Shown here piece after piece: positions 18,009 to 26,959 of a stretch of DNA of 52,312 nucleotides. Position numbers and translations under genes: made by a program. Numbering within the stretch: the first letter of the stretch is position 1; each line of letters begins with the position of its first letter. The stretch comes from Planctomycetota bacterium (GTDB lineage: Bacteria > Planctomycetota > UBA1135 > UBA2386). A model generated the notes under the pieces. The model made no database searches and was not told the origin of the DNA. It saw only the letters and a list, made by a program, of their open reading frames with translations. The stretch spans positions 1 to 52,312 of the forward strand of contig JAJFFD010000036.1 of the NCBI GenBank assembly GCA_021776805.1, in the 5' to 3' direction.

Positions 18009-19130
18009 CTAATTCGCCTGCAGAAGTTTGCTGAGCAAGCGGCCCGTCGGCGGGTTGTAGGCGGTGGTTCTCAGCAGGGCGACACCGATGCCCGTCTGTA
18101 GATCGAAGCTCAGGTAGGCGTTGTACCCGGCTACCGAGCCACCATGCCCGACGATGTATCTCTCTTCTCCAGGCGAAAGGCTGAATCCCAGCCCATACTC
18201 CTGAGCAGGCAACTGCGGGGTGAGGATCTCTCGGCGACTCGCCTCGGTCAGAATCTGTACCGGCCCCTGCCCCATCATCGCCGCTGCCAGACGCGCCAGA
18301 TCGCTGACTGTAGAGTAGATACCGCCATTAGGGACCTTGTAGCCACGGCCAAAGTGTTCACGGCTTGCGCGCTCGGCGGATACCTCCCCGGTCCGACGAT
18401 TCTTCGCATAACCCACCGCCAGGCGTCCGATCTGCTCGGGTTTCTTGACCATGAAGCTAGAACTTCTCATGGCCAATGGTTCGAAGATCTGCTCTTCGAC
18501 CATGATCATGAAGTCTTGCTCAGCCGCATGGGCACAGGCCAGCCCGAGGATGCCAAAGCCGATGTTTGAGTATGAATACTCGCTACGCGGCGAAGTCTTG
18601 AAGCCCGTCTGAGGAATGGATTCGAGAACCTTCTTTTCCCATCCATAGAGTGGACCAACGGCGGCATTGCGAAGATCGGGCTCACGAACCAAACCCGCGG
18701 TGTGGCTGGCGAGCATGCGGTAAGTGATCGGATCCATGTCCGCGGGCGGGTCGGCCAGTTGCAGGATAGGAGGAAAGGCCTCGGCAACAGCTGTGTCGAT
18801 CTGCAAAACACCGCGCTCCACAAGCTGCATCATCAAGATCGCAGTCACCGACTTGGAAATGGAACCAATGCGACCAATGGTTTCGGCAGTTCCCGGCCGG
18901 CGCTCTTCGATGTCCGCCCAGCCATAACCCTTGCGCCAAACGATGTCCTCTCCGACGAAGACTGCCAGCGACAGGAAGCCAGAGGCATCCTTGGCGACAC
19001 CTGCAGCGACCTCCGCATCGAAATCGGCGATGGCCTGTTCGAAGGCGCTGAACTGAGCCGCCGCCTGGCTCCCTGGCAAGGCCAGCGTCGCAAGCAGAGA
19101 GATTCTGACGAGGGACATGCTGTTCTTCAT
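18009..19130 (-). CDS. exported class C beta-lactamase-like serine hydrolase
   Basis: 373 residues. Signal peptide about 1-25 (QAAA|Q). The three active-site motifs of the beta-lactamase/penicillin-binding superfamily are present: SISK (Ser90, Lys93), YSN (187-189) and HGG near residue 335 (VGHGGSVAGY). Family members include DD-peptidases, esterases and peptide hydrolases; sequence alone does not choose. Its start lies 7 bp after the stop of the BNR propeller gene, indicating co-transcription. Confidence 0.85.
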   Translation of the reverse strand: MKNSMSLVRISLLATLALPGSQAAAQFSAFEQAIADFDAEVAAGVAKDASGFLSLAVFVGEDIVWRKGYGWADIEERRPGTAETIGRIGSISKSVTAILMMQLVERGVLQIDTAVAEAFPPILQLADPPADMDPITYRMLASHTAGLVREPDLRNAAVGPLYGWEKKVLESIPQTGFKTSPRSEYSYSNIGFGILGLACAHAAEQDFMIMVEEQIFEPLAMRSSSFMVKKPEQIGRLAVGYAKNRRTGEVSAERASREHFGRGYKVPNGGIYSTVSDLARLAAAMMGQGPVQILTEASRREILTPQLPAQEYGLGFSLSPGEERYIVGHGGSVAGYNAYLSFDLQTGIGVALLRTTAYNPPTGRLLSKLLQAN

Positions 19131-19137
19131 CGTTCTT

Positions 19138-22065
19138 CTACCTTCCCCGCCCCATCAGAATGGGGTCGGGACGCAGTTCGATAGTCCGGCGCGAAACCTC
19201 ATCTCCAGATCTTAGAGTCAGTCGGTAACTTCCTGGCCCGGCCACAGGCCCGCGCGGCAAGCGCCCAAGGCGACCACGCATGCCTGGAATGTCCCGCATG
19301 GATTGCAGGATCTGACGGCGCTCGGCTTCGGTCTCCGCCCCACGGAGATCTTCGAGAGAACTTGCGAGCCGCTGCGCGGCTTCGGAATCGAGGCCATCCA
19401 TGGCACGCTCGAGACTGCGCAAGGTCGTTGCTACTTGCTCCTCAGTCATCGCCGGCGGGTCGAAGCGAAGATCCCAGAGATAGCGCCCGACTCCCGCTGC
19501 ACTCTCGAGACTGACCAGGCGCGTCTTGCTTCCATCCATGCTCGAGATCTCCAGGCTGAGCGGCGAGTCGTTGCCAGGCATTCGCCAGTAGCTGATCATC
19601 GCTGAATTGGCAAAGCGTGCCCGTGCCAGACTCGAACTCGGGCGCAGGCTTGGCGGATTCTCTCCAGCAAACCAGAAATGCCCCCGCTGGCCGCCGCGGC
19701 TACGGTTCTCCCAGAGAACCGCGGGGCGTTGATCGAAGAGATGTACTGCGCTTGCCCTGACCTGCGCGTCGAGTTGCTGTAGGGGCGAGATATCGTCCGC
19801 AATCCAGATGCTGCGGCCGTGGGTCCCAGCGATCAGATCATTATCGCGGGGATGGATGACAAGATCGTAGACCGGAACCGTAGGTAAGCCGGTCATGAAG
19901 CGCTGCCAACTCGCACCTCGGTCGAGGGAAGCGAAGATACCGAATTCGGAACCGAGGAAGAGCAGCTCAGGATTTCGCAGATCTTCACGCACGACCCGCA
20001 GCACTTCACCAGCCGGCAAGGAGCTGCCGATGTTCTGCCAGCTTTGACCGAAGTCTTCCGTGCGAAAGACCCAAGGCTCGAAGCGGTCACTGCGGTGACC
20101 ATCGAAGGTCAGGTAGGCACGGCTCGATACAAAATGCGAGGCCTCGAGTCGACTCACCCAGATGCCCTCGGGCACATCCGGCACGGCAGCGCGCACGTCA
20201 AGCCATGCGGCACCGCCATCACGGGTCACATGCACTCGACCATCGTCCGTGCCGACCCAGATCACCTGTGGGTCGATGCTGGACGGAGACAGGGTCGTGA
20301 TGCTGCAGTGCGTCTCCGCGCCGGTGAGATCCCGGGTCAGGCTGGTCTGCCGAGGCGAGTGCTTGCCCGAGTCCTGCGTGCTCAAGTCCGGGCTGATGAT
20401 CTTCCATGTCTTCCCCTCATCGCTGGTCTTGAAGACATGATTGCCAGCCAAGTACAGGCTGCGCGAATCCTGCGGAGACATCACCAGGGGCGCCGTCCAA
20501 TTGAAGCGGAAGAGCCTCTGCCCTCGGCCAGCGCGACCTCGACCCTGACCCCGACCTCCCGCCGCATTCTCCGCAGGAAGGGCCTGGGGATAGTACTCGG
20601 CAAGATTGCTGATGTTAGCCGGGCTCGGTCGCGAACTCTGGGAGCGACGGGTCAGCGGGTCGTACTGACGAAAGCTCCCGCCCTCCGCCTCCGTGTACAC
20701 CTTGCGCCAGTCTGCAGGGTCGATCTGCACGAACATGCCGTCGCCCCAATGCAGCTTCCAATTGCTGTCGTTGAGGATGCCGCGAACATCACGGGAGAAG
20801 CTCGGCCCTGCCCAGCTGCCGTTGTCCTGTAGGCCACCGTAGACGTAGTACGGCTCGCGCATATCGACGCCGATGCGGTAGTACTGACCGATGGCCAGGT
20901 TGTCGAACATCTGAAAGTGCTCACCATGGTCCTGGGTGAGGAAGGCGCCCTTGTCCTGGCCGATGTAGTAGCGATCCGCGTTATGCGGGTCGTTCCAAAG
21001 GGCGTGAAAATCGCCGTGGATCTCCTCATCCGCCGAGCCATTGCGCAGGGTCTTGCCGCCATCATCAGAAACCATGTAGCGGGTAGTGAGGACGTACACC
21101 CGCTGGTCATTCAGTGGATTGATGCGTATCTGGCTGTAGTAAAAGGGACGGTTGTTGTAGGTGTTGACGTAGGTCCAGCTCTCCCCAGCATCCTCCGAGC
21201 GATAGATGCCCGAGCCGGGTTGGCTCAAATCACCGGTCTGCTCTGCCTCGATGATCGCCATGAGAATGCGTGGATCCGAGCGGTAGATCGCCAAACCGAT
21301 GCGACCCGTGTCGCCAGCTGGCAAACCAGCGCTCAGCTTCTGCCAAGTCCTTCCGCCATTGCTCGACTTGAAAATGCCACCCTCCGGACCGCCGGAGTGG
21401 AAGACCCAAGGCTGCCGCAGCCGCTGGTAGAAGGCGCAGTAGAGAGTCTCTGGGTCGCGAGGGTCCATCAGAAGATCCGTCGCACCGGTCTTGCCATCTG
21501 CAGGCAGGCCCCCAGCGAGCTTCTGCCAAGTCGCACCACCGTCCTCGGTCTTGAAAAGGCCGCGATCTCCGGAGTAGCCCCAGAGATGGCCGATGGCCGC
21601 CACATAGGCGATGTCCGGATCTCGTGGATGCGTGATCACGCGGGCGATCTGGTGCGTGTCCTCGAGGCCCATGTGGACAAAGTTCTCGCCACCGTCCATC
21701 GACTTGTAGATGCCATTACCCCAACTGACGCTATTGCGGTTGTTGGCCTCGCCGGTCCCCACCCAGATGATCTCCGGGTTCGGCTGGAAGAGAGCGATGT
21801 CGCCGATGGAGGAAACTGGATAGCGGTCAAAGATCGGCTGCCAGGATGCACCGGCATTCTCAGACTTGAAGACACCGCCGGAGGCATGCGCGAGGAAGAC
21901 CTTTCGCCAATCCTTCTCCACCGCTTCGATGTCGACGATGCGACCGCCCATGTTGGCCGGACCGATGTTGCGCCACGCGAAGGAACCGAAGGTTCCTTCC
22001 GGGTTCTGAGCAAGCAGAGAAGAACTTGCAATGCAAAGAGAGAGGGCAAGATGGCAGCTGCGCAT
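19138..22065 (-). CDS. secreted BNR/sortilin (VPS10)-like beta-propeller protein, copy 1
   Basis: 975 residues from the ATG at 22065, which has AGGAGG seven bases upstream; an ATG 51 bp further upstream has no membrane-targeting sequence. Signal peptide about 1-19 (SLLAQ). Many Asp-box units (KSENAGASW, KTEDGGATW, KSSNGGRTW, RSEDAGESW, KTSDEGKTW) mark two propellers as in VPS10/sortilin-type or xyloglucanase-like proteins. Around residues 500-515 there is a Gly/Arg-rich insert (GGRGQGRGRAGRG). The last 200 residues are a beta-sandwich that may be FlgD-like. A shorter paralog is at 48434-50722. The catalytic role is uncertain; many such proteins only bind. Confidence 0.82.
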   Translation of the reverse strand: MRSCHLALSLCIASSSLLAQNPEGTFGSFAWRNIGPANMGGRIVDIEAVEKDWRKVFLAHASGGVFKSENAGASWQPIFDRYPVSSIGDIALFQPNPEIIWVGTGEANNRNSVSWGNGIYKSMDGGENFVHMGLEDTHQIARVITHPRDPDIAYVAAIGHLWGYSGDRGLFKTEDGGATWQKLAGGLPADGKTGATDLLMDPRDPETLYCAFYQRLRQPWVFHSGGPEGGIFKSSNGGRTWQKLSAGLPAGDTGRIGLAIYRSDPRILMAIIEAEQTGDLSQPGSGIYRSEDAGESWTYVNTYNNRPFYYSQIRINPLNDQRVYVLTTRYMVSDDGGKTLRNGSADEEIHGDFHALWNDPHNADRYYIGQDKGAFLTQDHGEHFQMFDNLAIGQYYRIGVDMREPYYVYGGLQDNGSWAGPSFSRDVRGILNDSNWKLHWGDGMFVQIDPADWRKVYTEAEGGSFRQYDPLTRRSQSSRPSPANISNLAEYYPQALPAENAAGGRGQGRGRAGRGQRLFRFNWTAPLVMSPQDSRSLYLAGNHVFKTSDEGKTWKIISPDLSTQDSGKHSPRQTSLTRDLTGAETHCSITTLSPSSIDPQVIWVGTDDGRVHVTRDGGAAWLDVRAAVPDVPEGIWVSRLEASHFVSSRAYLTFDGHRSDRFEPWVFRTEDFGQSWQNIGSSLPAGEVLRVVREDLRNPELLFLGSEFGIFASLDRGASWQRFMTGLPTVPVYDLVIHPRDNDLIAGTHGRSIWIADDISPLQQLDAQVRASAVHLFDQRPAVLWENRSRGGQRGHFWFAGENPPSLRPSSSLARARFANSAMISYWRMPGNDSPLSLEISSMDGSKTRLVSLESAAGVGRYLWDLRFDPPAMTEEQVATTLRSLERAMDGLDSEAAQRLASSLEDLRGAETEAERRQILQSMRDIPGMRGRLGRLPRGPVAGPGSYRLTLRSGDEVSRRTIELRPDPILMGRGR

Positions 22066-22093
22066 AACGGATCCTCCTGGGAGCTGCCCCAGA

Positions 22094-23758
22094 TTAGCCC
22101 AGCCGCGCCCGAGCAAAACCCAGGGAGCGGGATAAACGATCGAGCAGGAAGGCGAAGCCCACCATCAGTATCAGATACGTACCGGCCTCGCGGAAACGGA
22201 ACCACTCGAAGGCGTACTTGAACTGAAAGCCCAGGCCAGCGGCACCGACGATCCCGAGCACGATGCTGGTCCGCAAGTTCGACTCGAGCTGGAAGAAGGC
22301 ATTAGCGATCCAATGCGGCGCCACCCGCGGCAGCACCGCATAGACGAAGGTCTTGGCCCGGGAGGCAGAAGCATCGCGCACCGCGTCGAGCTGCCGTGAG
22401 GGAATGGCATCCGCACTTTCGGCGAAGAGGCGGAGAAGCAAGCCTCCCGAGTGCAGAGCCAGGGCCAGCATTCCTGGCAAGCTGCCGTGGCGGAGAAAGC
22501 TCACCAGCAGCAGCGCCCAGAAGACTTCGGGAATGGTGCGGGAGACCGTGGCCGCAAAACGCAGAGCAGTTCCCAGCCAGGCCGAATGCCCCAGAATTCG
22601 CGAGGCCGGCGCAGCGAGAAAGGCAGCCGCAAGAGTCGCCAGGAAGGTGGCGATAATCGCCATGGACAGAGTGACGCCACTCGCGGCGAGGCCCTGCCCC
22701 AGGTACCCCAGGTCCGGTGAGAGCAGGTCTCCAAAGATGCGCTGTGCCTCGCCAAGTCGCTCCCATAGCCCGGTTCTGTGTCCACTACCGAGGCTCGGCA
22801 GGACCCAGAGCAGGGAGAGGCCCAGGGCAAAGACGATGCAAGCGGCAAGGCGAAGCACGCGGCGCCGCGCTTCGATCAGCCCCCATGATGCAGCTCTCTC
22901 ATCAGCTTCGCCGAAGGCAGTACGCACGAGCCGGCTGATCTGATCACTGCCCAGGGTCAGAAGCAGCAAGAAGACCATGACGGTCATCACCTTGCCGTAC
23001 TCGCCGTAGCCGAGGCGGTGAATGATCTCGCTGCCCAAACCACCGCCACCCACCGCACCGATCACCGCCGCGTTGCGAACCGAGCACTCCCAACGCAGGA
23101 GAGTGAAGGAAAGCAGGGGGCTGCGCACATTGGGCAGAACTCCGTAGAGCACCGCCGGCAGGCGGCCGATGCCCGCGCTGCGCAGAGGCTCCAGCCGCGA
23201 AGGGGGCAGGGCATCGAAGAGTTCCGAATACACCCGGGCGAGAATGCCACTCACGTTGACGAAGATCGCCAGGATCCCAGCCGCCGGACCGAGCCCCACC
23301 AGCGGGATGAAGATCACTGCCCAGGCGAAATCCGGGACACCGCGGAGGATGTCCTGCAGCAGGCGGCATGATTCGCGCAGCACTCGCATCCAAGCCGAGG
23401 AGCGTCCAGGGACACCCCCGAGGAGACCGTTGCTACTGCTCAGCAGAGCCAGGGCCAGCCCGCCAAGAACAGCAAGGGCCGTGCCCAGGCAGGCGATGGC
23501 CAGAGTATCGCCAGCGAGTTCGAGGCAGCGAGCGAGATAGTCTCCGCTCAGTTCTGGACTCACAAAGGCCGCGAGAAAACTACCCAGTCGATCCAGAGCC
23601 GCAGATCGCTGGGTCGAATCGAAGAAGATGGAGAGATCGTAGTCACCGACCCAGGCTGCCCAGATGAGGACAGCAAAAAGGACAAGGAGCAGCGCAGCAG
23701 GTGATCTCCGGCCCAGGGCAGAGTGCTCAGGCACGCGGACCGCCGTTGGCTTTCTCAT
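22094..23758 (-). CDS. phnE: fused two-domain ABC permease, PhnE-PhnE type
   Basis: 554 residues from the ATG at 23758, which overlaps the 3' end of the ATPase gene by 32 bp; a GTG at 23734 is an alternative start. It contains two full permease units in one chain, each with about six helices and an EAA-like loop (near SAGIGRLPAVLYGVLP and DASASRAKTFVYAVLP). The usual PhnE is a single unit of about 260 residues working as a dimer or as a PhnE1/PhnE2 pair. It forms the channel of the importer encoded with the next two genes. The following BNR gene starts 28 bp later. Confidence 0.82.
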   Translation of the reverse strand: MRKPTAVRVPEHSALGRRSPAALLLVLFAVLIWAAWVGDYDLSIFFDSTQRSAALDRLGSFLAAFVSPELSGDYLARCLELAGDTLAIACLGTALAVLGGLALALLSSSNGLLGGVPGRSSAWMRVLRESCRLLQDILRGVPDFAWAVIFIPLVGLGPAAGILAIFVNVSGILARVYSELFDALPPSRLEPLRSAGIGRLPAVLYGVLPNVRSPLLSFTLLRWECSVRNAAVIGAVGGGGLGSEIIHRLGYGEYGKVMTVMVFLLLLTLGSDQISRLVRTAFGEADERAASWGLIEARRRVLRLAACIVFALGLSLLWVLPSLGSGHRTGLWERLGEAQRIFGDLLSPDLGYLGQGLAASGVTLSMAIIATFLATLAAAFLAAPASRILGHSAWLGTALRFAATVSRTIPEVFWALLLVSFLRHGSLPGMLALALHSGGLLLRLFAESADAIPSRQLDAVRDASASRAKTFVYAVLPRVAPHWIANAFFQLESNLRTSIVLGIVGAAGLGFQFKYAFEWFRFREAGTYLILMVGFAFLLDRLSRSLGFARARLG

Positions 23759-24515
23759 CCACGTAGAGCTCGGCCAGGGCCTCGGGGAGGAAGTCGCCGG
23801 GGGGACCATCGAAGAACCATCGCCCGTCCTTGAGGGCGATAACCCGATCGAAGTAGGGTCCGACGATTTCCCAGTCGTGCAAGCTGACCAGGCAACTGCG
23901 CCCCTCCTCCTTCGCCAGACCTACGAGGAGTTCGATCACTTCCCGTGCCAAGCGGGGATCCAAGGCTGCTACCGGTTCATCTGCGAGGATGAGTTCCGGA
24001 TTCTGCACCAGCAAGCGCGCGAGTGCTACGCGCTGGCGCTCACCACCGGAGAGATTGCTGATAGGTGCCGCGAGCCGATCCTCGAGACCGACTCGTGCCA
24101 TCGCCGCTCTCGCCAACTCGACATCCCGCGGCCAGATCAGGGAGATGATGCTGCGTAGCAGAGACCAACGACCGAGTCGACCGACAAGCACGTTGTGCAC
24201 CGCCCGCAAGCCCGGAACCAGGGCATCGTTTTGGTATAGATGACCGACTCGCAGGAGCAGGGCACGCAGCTTGGCACCCTTCAGAGTCTGCGGATTCTCG
24301 CCGAGCAACTCAGCGCTCCCAGCCTGCAGAGCCTGCGCGCCGGTGAGCACGCGCAAGAGGCTGGTCTTGCCCACCCCGGAGGGCCCGATGAGCGCAACCG
24401 CCTGACCACTGGGAATCTCCAAGTCCAGATCCTGGAGAATCTGCCGCTGGCCAAAGGCCAGGGAAGCAGCCCGTAGACGCACCGCCGCAGGGCTGGCTTC
24501 CGGTCGCTTCGACAT
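23727..24515 (-). CDS. phnC: ABC importer ATPase, PhnC type
   Basis: 262 residues with Walker A GPSGVGKT (44-51), Q-loop YQNDALVPGL, a PhnC-like lid region NVLVGRLG, signature LSGGERQRV, Walker B ELILADEPVAALD and switch His in SLHDW. This order and the PhnC lid match phosphate/phosphonate-type importers. The ATG is 3 bp after the stop of the binding-protein gene and the end overlaps the permease, so the three are one operon. Cytoplasmic; powers import. Confidence 0.85.
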   Translation of the reverse strand: MSKRPEASPAAVRLRAASLAFGQRQILQDLDLEIPSGQAVALIGPSGVGKTSLLRVLTGAQALQAGSAELLGENPQTLKGAKLRALLLRVGHLYQNDALVPGLRAVHNVLVGRLGRWSLLRSIISLIWPRDVELARAAMARVGLEDRLAAPISNLSGGERQRVALARLLVQNPELILADEPVAALDPRLAREVIELLVGLAKEEGRSCLVSLHDWEIVGPYFDRVIALKDGRWFFDGPPGDFLPEALAELYVDEKANGGPRA

Positions 24516-24518
24516 GCG

Positions 24519-25391
24519 CTAGTTGGCAGCGCGCGACTCGAGCACGGCCTTGATCCCATCCCACCAAGCGGCCTCGGCGGCCACATACTGCTTGCAACCC
24601 TGCAAGGCGAGGATGGCGGCGTGCTCAGGCTTGCTAGCATCCAAGCTCAGGAAGGCAGCCTTGATCTTCGCGCTGATGCCAGGAGCGTGACGCTCGTCCA
24701 CATCGCCGCGCAGCGCCCAGGAGTAGTCAACGTAATCGGGAGTGGTCCAGAGAATGCGCGCCTTCTTGCCATCGATTCGACCATCGGCAAGCATGCTGTC
24801 GTAGGTCTTGTAATTCAGCGCGCCCGCATCCACAACGCCGCTGGCTACCTGCTCGGCAGTCTTGTCGTGGGCTCCGCTGTAGGCCACGGAGGAGAAGAAT
24901 TCCTCTGGCTTGGCGATGCCAAACTCGCTGGCCATGAAGTGCTGTGGCATGACGCAGCCCGAAGTCGAGTTGATCGAGCCGAAGGTGAAGCTCTTGCCCT
25001 GCAAGTCCGCGACGGTCTTCGCCTCGACGCCTTCGCCGACGATGAAGTAGCTCTTGAACTTCAAGTCGCTGGCACGGGTGATCAGGGGCTGCACCTTGCC
25101 CTCACTCTGTTGCATGGCCTGCACCGTGGTCACGCCACCGAGCCAGGTGAGATCCTGATCGCCGGAGACGATGGCGCTCACGCCGGCGGCGTAGTTGGTG
25201 ACGGGTACGACCTCGACCGGGATGCCGATCTCTCCGCTCAACCAGGCAGAGAAGACCTCGCCCTTCTCGCGGAGTTCATCGGGATTGGCATCGGGAAGGA
25301 AGGACACGCGCAGGGGCCTGGGGCCAGCAGCCTCACTGCTGCAGGCGGCGAGGAGGCTCAGGGCGGAGATTGCGATTGGCAGCAGCTTCAT
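24519..25391 (-). CDS. PhnD/AioX-family lipoprotein substrate-binding protein
   Basis: 290 residues. Lipobox LLAAC with Cys17, so anchored outside the inner membrane. The body matches the PhnD/phosphonate-binding superfamily (VSFLPDANPDELREKG, DLTWLGGVTTVQAM, FTFGSINSTSGCVMPQHF, YSGAHDKTAEQVASG, ALNYKTYDSM). PhnD relatives bind phosphonate, phosphite or phosphate, and the related AioX binds arsenite. Two cysteines besides the lipid Cys are visible (SGCVMP and QGCKQY). Because the gene follows an ArsM-like methyltransferase, an arsenic or other metalloid ligand is a plausible inference, but phosphonate is not excluded: no C-P lyase or phosphonatase gene is in the window. Confidence 0.8.
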   Translation of the reverse strand: MKLLPIAISALSLLAACSSEAAGPRPLRVSFLPDANPDELREKGEVFSAWLSGEIGIPVEVVPVTNYAAGVSAIVSGDQDLTWLGGVTTVQAMQQSEGKVQPLITRASDLKFKSYFIVGEGVEAKTVADLQGKSFTFGSINSTSGCVMPQHFMASEFGIAKPEEFFSSVAYSGAHDKTAEQVASGVVDAGALNYKTYDSMLADGRIDGKKARILWTTPDYVDYSWALRGDVDERHAPGISAKIKAAFLSLDASKPEHAAILALQGCKQYVAAEAAWWDGIKAVLESRAAN

Positions 25392-25467
25392 TGGACTCTC
25401 AGGGGGTCTCGAATTGGGAGGCGGATGATAAGTCCACCTCCGGCATATCCCCAGGAGTCCTCAGGAA

Positions 25468-26280
25468 TCAGCGGCTCTTCACGGCACGCAACTTCAGACT
25501 GATCGCCCGGGGCACATCATCGGCATCCGCGCCACAGCAGAGTTTGTCCGCCAGCCCATTCGGTCCATCACCGTCACTTTCGAAGGGCATCTCCGACAGA
25601 ACCTCCACCCCCGTAAAGCCGGCATCCTTGACGAGACGCAGGTAATGCTCCTTCAGGGTGGCGCCGGCCAGGCAACCCAAGTGCGCGCCCAGATCATCCG
25701 TCAGCTCTTCGGGTAGCAACTTCTCCAGGACGATGTCCGAGATCAGCATGCGCCCGCCGGGCTTGAGCACCCGGTGAGCCTCGGCAAAGACCCGGCCCTT
25801 CTCCGGCGAGAGGTTGATCACACAGTTGCTGAGGATTAGATCCACAGTCCCGCTCTCCACCGGCAACTCCTCGATAATGCCCTGGCGAAATTCCACGTTC
25901 TCAGCGCCGACCTGCTCGGCATTCTGACGCGCCTTCGCCAGCATCGCCTCGGTCATGTCCACGCCAATGACCTTGCCCCTCGGTCCCACCTTCTTGGCAG
26001 CGAGGAAGCAGTCGATGCCGGCGCCGGAACCCAGATCGAGCACGGTCTCCCCCACTTGGATCTCGGCAGCGGCTGTTGGGTTGCCGCAGCCCGCCCCAAG
26101 ATTCGCAGCCGCCGGTAGGGCGGCCAGATCTTCTCGGCTATAGCCAAGACTCTCGCTGCGCTCCTGCTTGTCGATGCTGCCGCTGCAGCAACCGCTCCCG
26201 CCCTTGGCGACTTCGGCGTAACCCTTCTGCACTTGCTCGCGCAACTCGCGCGGATCCGATGCCTTCGATTGCTTGCTCAT
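25468..26280 (-). CDS. arsM: ArsM-type arsenite S-adenosylmethionine methyltransferase
   Basis: 270 residues from the ATG at 26280, which overlaps the sigma-factor stop as ATGA. Class I methyltransferase with motif I LDLGSGAGID (81-90) and motif II VIGVDMT (104-110). The three cysteines that bind As(III) in ArsM enzymes are all present: Cys65 (LGAGCGNP), Cys153 (LSNCVINL) and Cys203 (LGCLAGA). Additional Cys pairs occur at 31-32 and 248-249 near the termini, as in many bacterial ArsM proteins. It converts arsenite to methylated forms, or could act on another thiophilic metalloid. Translation is coupled to the sigma gene, and a PhnDCE-like importer follows after 76 bp. Confidence 0.85.
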   Translation of the reverse strand: MSKQSKASDPRELREQVQKGYAEVAKGGSGCCSGSIDKQERSESLGYSREDLAALPAAANLGAGCGNPTAAAEIQVGETVLDLGSGAGIDCFLAAKKVGPRGKVIGVDMTEAMLAKARQNAEQVGAENVEFRQGIIEELPVESGTVDLILSNCVINLSPEKGRVFAEAHRVLKPGGRMLISDIVLEKLLPEELTDDLGAHLGCLAGATLKEHYLRLVKDAGFTGVEVLSEMPFESDGDGPNGLADKLCCGADADDVPRAISLKLRAVKSR

Positions 26281-26888
26281 TTGCGCACCTGCCTTGCGGC
26301 ATCTGTCCAGTTCTCCTCGTCCCATACCTTGCGCTCGCAGAGCAAATGATCATCCGGACCGCGATACAACTCGCAGGCCGCACCGATCATTCGCTTCATC
26401 CTGCGCCGCGCGCGGTGAATGCGAATCTTCGCAGTAGCCAAAGAGCAGTTCATCACCGCGGCACATTGAGCAGCGGTCATGCCCTCCATGTCGTGGAGCA
26501 CAAGAGCCGCACGGTAGTCCTCAGGCAAGCTATCGATGCACTTGCGGATGCAGGCACTCATCTCCCCCAAGATCAGCTTGGACTCGATACCGAGGCGTCG
26601 GTCCTCAACTTCCTCTGCCGCCTCCATCTCCACCATCTGCCCACGATTCTCCGGGCGTCGGAAATGATCCGTCGCCAAGTTGGTGGCGATGCGGAAGGCC
26701 CAGGTCTTGGCACTGGATCGACCGTCAAAGCTCGGCAGCCCACGGGCGATTCGCAGCAGGCTCTCCTGCAGTAGATCGTCTGCACTGTCCGGGTTGCCCA
26801 GCATCTGCGTCAAATAGGCGCGCAGAGGTTCGCGGAGCTCTTGCTCCAGTTCACAAAAGCTCGGGATGGTCTTCTTTGAATCGCTCAT
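26277..26888 (-). CDS. ECF sigma factor with cysteine-rich C-terminus
   Basis: 203 residues from ATG 26888. Sigma region 2 spans about 15-85 (DSADDLLQESLLRIARG, KTWAFRIATNLATDHFRRP) and region 4 about 112-168 (SLPEDYRAALVLHDMEGMTAAQCAAV, LATAKIRIHRARRRMKR). Seven cysteines: 12, 113, 117, 142, 148, 172 and 184. The CIRKC (113-117) and C-terminal C-ELYR...HLLC (172-184) groups resemble a family of sigma factors I associate with ArsM neighbours. No anti-sigma gene lies beside it, so direct sensing through cysteines is a reasonable inference. It heads the arsM-phnDCE run and probably autoregulates it. Confidence 0.82.
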   Translation of the reverse strand: MSDSKKTIPSFCELEQELREPLRAYLTQMLGNPDSADDLLQESLLRIARGLPSFDGRSSAKTWAFRIATNLATDHFRRPENRGQMVEMEAAEEVEDRRLGIESKLILGEMSACIRKCIDSLPEDYRAALVLHDMEGMTAAQCAAVMNCSLATAKIRIHRARRRMKRMIGAACELYRGPDDHLLCERKVWDEENWTDAARQVRK

Positions 26889-26959
26889 GGCTCGCGCGAC
26901 GCAGCGGGATGCTCCGCCGTTCTGGCCCATGGACGGCTGGGGATGAGGAATGGATACAC

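Noticed and set aside
22066..22116. Earlier ATG for the BNR propeller copy 1
   Set aside because: It removes the signal peptide from the N-terminus; ATG 22065 has AGGAGG in front.
20917..22221. 434-residue + strand reading frame
   Set aside because: Antisense shadow of the BNR propeller gene, whose Asp-box repeats and signal peptide are clear.
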